From a virus, in the IMG/VR virus record IMGVR_UViG_3300025598_000029, positions 23,044 through 87,043 of that record: a stretch of 64,000 nt of DNA. One strand, 5' to 3'. The translations under genes were made by a program, and so were the position numbers. A model generated the notes under the pieces. The model searched no databases. It worked only from the letters and a program-made list of their open reading frames with translations, and was not told where the DNA came from. How positions within the stretch are numbered: position 1 is the first letter of the stretch; every line of letters starts with the position of its first letter. Positions 60,626 through 64,000 of the stretch are shown here, piece by piece.

Positions 60626-61686
60626 TTAATGAATGGATTATTAATCCATCGGTGGATATGGTTGCTGTTTTAGCACAATATGGCAGGTTTCTAGAAACTG
60701 ACTATCGTATGCTAATCGAAAGTATGGGAGTACCTTCTACTTTTGAAGAATATACAGAAAAGACAGGTAGGCGGTTTCTTATTGTTGGCGCCAAAGAAAC
60801 ACCAGGTCTAATAGCAAAAAGTGCATACTTATGCCTCAAGCTAGCTGGTCCTGATAGTGTTGTCGTAAAAGTACCAACACTTGATGAAAGTTTTTTGTTG
60901 CAAAATGTATTTGAGCATCACGCTGGTGATGTACGAAATAAGATATTTGTATCGCATGGTGATGAATTAAAGCTTAGTAGCGAATGGCGAGATGAGATTG
61001 AAAATGCAACTGATATAATTGTATTTGGTAGCCAAAACGCTATGGAAGCATTTCGTGAGTACGAGACAGTTGATCGACGTGTATGGGAACATGGTTTTAA
61101 ATTTAGTTTTGGTTTAGTGCGTGCTGAGTATTTGACTCCAAGCATTATTAACGAAATATGTTTTGATTTTTTCAGTTACTACGGTGAAGGTTGTTTAGCA
61201 CCAAAATTCTATTTTATTGTTGGTAAGCTAAGCAAAAAAATTGCTAAACAATTTAGTGAAAACATGTCTTCATTCTATGGAGAGTACATCGAAGAATATA
61301 GAGAAAAGCTACCTTTAACAAGAAAAAGCGAACTCGTACAGGTAACTCTTGATTCAAAGTATGCATATGATTATGTTCGCCTTGGCGACTTGAATTCTGA
61401 TGATATCTTTGATACTCTTTATGGTGATGTAAGATTAATTGTAGTAGATGATTTAGATGAAGTCAGTTATTTCATTCATGAATGGAGTGACAATATCAGT
61501 ACTGTTGCTATAAATATGCAAGATGATCCAGCTATGATGGATTTATTGGATGACCATATGGTTATCCGTATTTGTAATATTGGTGAGATGCAGTTCCCTG
61601 AATTCTTTGAACAATATGACAGCGTAGATGACTTTAATATTTATGTTGGTGACGAGATCGAAAATGATCCCTACGACAGTCTTTAG
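60622..61686 (+). CDS. LuxC-like acyl-CoA reductase (aldehyde dehydrogenase fold)
   Basis: DIIVFGSQNAMEAFREY (131-147) resembles the cofactor-side segment and FDFFSYYGEGCLAPKFYFIVG (starting at 181) the catalytic-Cys segment of LuxC acyl-CoA reductases, with Cys191 as the acyl-accepting residue in a GxGCLxP motif. The overall 354 residues are a little short of LuxC (about 400-480), mostly in the C-terminus, which is acidic here. LuxC makes fatty aldehydes from acyl-CoA or acyl-ACP. Such an enzyme is unexpected between an exonuclease and a helicase loader. It could also be a catalytically changed relative. Confidence 0.5.
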   Translation: MINEWIINPSVDMVAVLAQYGRFLETDYRMLIESMGVPSTFEEYTEKTGRRFLIVGAKETPGLIAKSAYLCLKLAGPDSVVVKVPTLDESFLLQNVFEHHAGDVRNKIFVSHGDELKLSSEWRDEIENATDIIVFGSQNAMEAFREYETVDRRVWEHGFKFSFGLVRAEYLTPSIINEICFDFFSYYGEGCLAPKFYFIVGKLSKKIAKQFSENMSSFYGEYIEEYREKLPLTRKSELVQVTLDSKYAYDYVRLGDLNSDDIFDTLYGDVRLIVVDDLDEVSYFIHEWSDNISTVAINMQDDPAMMDLLDDHMVIRICNIGEMQFPEFFEQYDSVDDFNIYVGDEIENDPYDSL

Positions 61687-61720
61687 AACTTACAAAAGTA
61701 AGAAATAAAAGGAAGGTAAT

Positions 61721-61996
61721 ATGACAGTTTCTTCAAAACGAAGAAAAAAGATTAGAGTAATAATTAATAGTTATTCTCAATCAAAATTATTTAAAACAAT
61801 GTTAACTATTGGTTTTGGCATTGCAACGATTATAATGCTACCATTGTTTATTGTTGCTATACCATTCATATTTGCATGGGATGTAGCAGGTATTTTTATG
61901 GAAAATAATATTATTAAGGAAGAAAGCATGGATGCTGTTAAAAGTAAGTGGGGAGAATTTTCTCTTGATTTCGATAGCTGGAAGAAGAACGTTTAA
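61721..61996 (+). CDS. Small membrane protein, 91 aa
   Basis: A basic N-terminus (1-20) precedes one long or two closely packed hydrophobic segments (about 26-58), then an acidic amphipathic C-terminus. AAGGAAGG is the ribosome site. Not recognised; it may be an inner-membrane protein for host takeover or replication-complex attachment. The stop overlaps the next ATG. Confidence 0.5.
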   Translation: MTVSSKRRKKIRVIINSYSQSKLFKTMLTIGFGIATIIMLPLFIVAIPFIFAWDVAGIFMENNIIKEESMDAVKSKWGEFSLDFDSWKKNV

Positions 61997-62373
61997 TGGA
62001 AAATTTAGCTCAGCAAACTGAAACAATGTTTGAACGCAACATAGCTATTATTGCAAGTAGAAAACAAGAAGTTCAGGTCTTTAGTGATGGTTTCGTTTAT
62101 GTCGGGTATCTATGTGGGCTTGATGAAAAATGGGTACAATTATATGGCCACGAAGAGAATGACAAGAATAATGTTGATACCATGTGGCGTTTCCTGTTAA
62201 TCAATAAGAATAATATCTCAGCAATTGGACCGAATGGTAATGGGCTATACGACATTGATCAAGTGACACGCGAATGGATTAGCAAGAAGATTCAGATGTT
62301 TTCAGATGTATGTGATAAGTTTCTATCAGTTAGAGGAATAAAGAAAAATGACGATCGAAAAGAAAAGTTTTGA
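61996..62373 (+). CDS. Small protein with an LSm-like segment, 125 aa
   Basis: Residues 25-85 (VQVFSDGFVYVGYLCGLDEKWVQLYG ... FLLINKNNISAIG) follow the Sm-type order of strands: V-x-V-x-x-x-D-G, a G-x-L-x-x-D turn, and a final I-x-x-I-G strand as in Hfq and other LSm proteins. The rest is helical. If correct it could bind RNA; sequence resemblance is short, so this is tentative. It overlaps the next gene by 26 bases. Confidence 0.45.
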   Translation: MENLAQQTETMFERNIAIIASRKQEVQVFSDGFVYVGYLCGLDEKWVQLYGHEENDKNNVDTMWRFLLINKNNISAIGPNGNGLYDIDQVTREWISKKIQMFSDVCDKFLSVRGIKKNDDRKEKF

Positions 62374-62815
62374 TGGGCCTTTGGCCAATTACGACGACAA
62401 TAGCTACGACGATGTTGTAGAAGTAGTCCCAGTAGAAAGCAAGAATGAGCTTGTAAAAGAGATTGATCTTGCTAATGCAGAACCACGTGAGCTTTTGATA
62501 TATTTTGCATCCCGTTATAAAGAAGTGCATGGCTACGAATATGTGGTTGAATGGATTAAGGAAGTTGCTATTTTTAAAAGCTTTAAAGAGCGTTACAAAG
62601 TTGATGCAGGCCCTATGGTTGCTTTGCTATTTGATAAGCACAAAGGCAAAATCAACGACATGGTGATGACCGTAACAGCCTTTAGTAAAGGCAGTAAATG
62701 GATTCAGGACACCTTATACATTCAGTTACAACAAGATAAGATAAAAGAAGAAAACCGACCAAGTTCAGAAGGGTTAATGAATACAGATGACTTCCTTAAA
62801 CGATTCGCTGTTTGA
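62348..62815 (+). CDS. Hypothetical protein upstream of helicase loader, 155 aa
   Basis: An acidic disordered N-terminus (1-50) is followed by a helical domain (LLIYFASRYKEVHGYEYVVEWIKEV ...) ending in a flexible tail (LMNTDDFLKRFAV). A helical domain with a short C-terminal motif next to a DnaC-like loader suggests a helicase-loading accessory or ssDNA-binding partner, which remains inference. It overlaps the loader gene by 29 bases. Confidence 0.5.
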   Translation: MTIEKKSFDGPLANYDDNSYDDVVEVVPVESKNELVKEIDLANAEPRELLIYFASRYKEVHGYEYVVEWIKEVAIFKSFKERYKVDAGPMVALLFDKHKGKINDMVMTVTAFSKGSKWIQDTLYIQLQQDKIKEENRPSSEGLMNTDDFLKRFAV

Positions 62816-63587
62816 TTGGCAAAACGACTACGTAAATATTAAGTTTGATTTCTTGTCAGACGATGAGATTGATTATTTAGAGCTTAAGTATCCTCAGTTT
62901 GAAACGTTTAATAAACGAGGCTGCCCAACGTGTGAAGGCCATAATTGTGGTGACTGTAAAGCGCAGTTGCAACTTTATAAGCATTACCTACGTGCAGGCA
63001 TTGGACTAAATTATCAACGACTTGGTTTTGAAGACTTCCATGGCGATGCTAAAGCATTAGACCTTGCTAACGTTTATCTAAGCCAACACAAACAGTTTGT
63101 TAAGGGTGGCATGGGTCTGATGTACCACGGCTCATGGGGTACTGGTAAGACTCTTCTTACTAGCCTTATTGCTAAAGAACTAGTAAAGCTTGGCTACACA
63201 GTTTACTTTGCTACGTTTACCCAAATGGTTGATGAATTTACCCGAGGGTGGGGTAGTAATGAAGACAAGGCACGATTCGAGAGCAAGGTTGTTAAGAGCG
63301 ATGTGTTCTTTTTAGATGACATCGGTAAAGAGTTTCGTACCAAGAATAACTTGAGTGAAGCTACATTTGACCACGTGCTCCGTCAACGTGCATTGGACAA
63401 TCGTCCTACTTTTATCACCACGAACATGACAATTGAGGAATTGAATGAGGGTTACGGTAGTGCTATATTTTCTCTCCTAAAGGAAAGAATGATTGTCCAC
63501 AACATGGAGGGCGTTGATTACCGAGAGTTTGCTCGTAACCGTACGCTTGATGAAATTAAGAACGACACAGTACGCAAAATTATCTAA
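62787..63587 (+). CDS. DnaC-like AAA+ helicase loader with zinc motif
   Basis: Cys46, Cys49, Cys54 and Cys57 (CPTC then CGDC) form a probable N-terminal zinc finger like that of DnaC/DnaI. GSWGTGKT (115-122) is Walker A, VFFLDDIGKE (about 172-181) Walker B and TFITTNM a sensor 1 strand. The C-terminal ERMIVHNMEGVDYREFARNR fits the arginine-finger region. It would load the replicative helicase, whose gene appears to follow directly. Confidence 0.78.
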   Translation: MTSLNDSLFDWQNDYVNIKFDFLSDDEIDYLELKYPQFETFNKRGCPTCEGHNCGDCKAQLQLYKHYLRAGIGLNYQRLGFEDFHGDAKALDLANVYLSQHKQFVKGGMGLMYHGSWGTGKTLLTSLIAKELVKLGYTVYFATFTQMVDEFTRGWGSNEDKARFESKVVKSDVFFLDDIGKEFRTKNNLSEATFDHVLRQRALDNRPTFITTNMTIEELNEGYGSAIFSLLKERMIVHNMEGVDYREFARNRTLDEIKNDTVRKII

Positions 63588-63601
63588 TAGAAAGTAAGAA
63601 G

Positions 63602-64000
63602 ATGGACATTGAAAAGTCGATAGTAAAGCATTTTGACAAGTTAGAAAGTTTCAACACAATTTGGGATAAGGGGGTACGTAGCGAACACTTCTTTGATGAT
63701 GGTGTACGTGAACTGTTTGATTACAGCCTTGACTATTACGTTCGTAGTGAGTTCAAGAGTACAGTAACTCGTGACTTCCTAGAGACTAAATTTGAAGACT
63801 ATTTTGTTCGTAATGAGTGGCCAGAAGAAGAATACTTAGTTGGTGTTCTTATCGAGGAACTTATGACTAAGTACCGCAAGGCAACCACCCAGAGCGCACT
63901 GCTTAAGGCAGCTAATGCGCTTGAGGAAGATCCTGAAGTCGGTATTAGTATGGCACTTAATAGCCTTACACGTATTCAAAGCGACACAAGTACACGTGAG
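63602..64000 (+). CDS. Probable DnaB-like replicative helicase, N-terminal part (runs off the window)
   Basis: The frame is open from ATG 63602 to the end of the window (133 codons). The visible part is helical (SIVKHFDKLESFNTIWDKGVRSEHFFDDGVRELFDYSLDYYV ...) and resembles the N-terminal domain of phage DnaB-type helicases, which bind the loader and primase. Directly following the DnaC-like loader supports this. The ATPase domain lies outside the window, so the call is provisional. Confidence 0.55.
   Translation, partial: MDIEKSIVKHFDKLESFNTIWDKGVRSEHFFDDGVRELFDYSLDYYVRSEFKSTVTRDFLETKFEDYFVRNEWPEEEYLVGVLIEELMTKYRKATTQSALLKAANALEEDPEVGISMALNSLTRIQSDTSTRE

Noticed and set aside
1-64000. Integrase, attachment site, transposon or repressor suggesting a temperate phage
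   Set aside because: No recombinase, transposase, IS ends or CI-like repressor were found. The small MerR-like protein alone is not enough to call lysogeny.

Overview
The window is one piece of a tailed double-stranded DNA phage genome (Caudoviricetes). Every gene I can support lies on the + strand, genes are packed with short or overlapping junctions, and no gap exceeds about 170 bases. A tail sheath, a tube, baseplate wedge proteins (gp25-like, J-like) and a hub with a peptidase domain show a contractile-tailed (myovirus) particle. A WhiB-like protein, an Rpf-like transglycosylase, a proteasome/HslV-like hydrolase and probable leaderless promoters point to an actinobacterial host. Base composition is moderate to AT-rich (about 32-52% GC in single lines that I counted), which would suit a low-GC actinobacterium such as a freshwater lineage. 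The host is inference.

Layout. 1-6.7 kb: head genes (portal C-terminus, two holin-like membrane proteins, prohead protease, zinc-motif protein, probable scaffold, decoration protein, major capsid protein), closed by a strong stem-loop. 6.9-17 kb: small virion proteins, a 1,997-residue fibre and a 375-residue protein with an FFPP rod between two mirror-image cysteine ladders. 17-22.4 kb: an AT-rich accessory block with small paralogous pairs, then sulfotransferase, Asp/Asn hydroxylase-like, HemK-like methyltransferase, prolyl-hydroxylase-like oxygenase and APS kinase-like genes. 22.5-28.5 kb: a very basic 20-residue-repeat protein, a chaperone-like small protein, an NlpC/P60 endolysin and two more fibre/adhesin proteins. 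28.5-50.4 kb: head-tail connectors, tail terminator, sheath, tube, frameshifted tail assembly chaperones, tape measure, hub, collar-domain fibre and baseplate.

50.4-64 kb: non-structural genes behind several sigma70-like promoters. They are an SNF2-type helicase, an exported Rpf-like lysozyme, a structured intergenic RNA, WhiB, three glycosyltransferases in a row, small proteins, tRNA-Arg(UCU), an HslV-like hydrolase, a MerR-like protein, a FEN exonuclease, a LuxC-like acyl-CoA reductase, a DnaC-like loader and the start of a probable DnaB-like helicase.

How they fit. The head and tail genes build the virion. The enzymes embedded among the fibre genes look like a cassette that could sulfate, hydroxylate or methylate the unusual fibre proteins encoded beside them; this is the most novel hypothesis here. 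The last 14 kb supplies host takeover, surface or DNA glycosylation, and replication.
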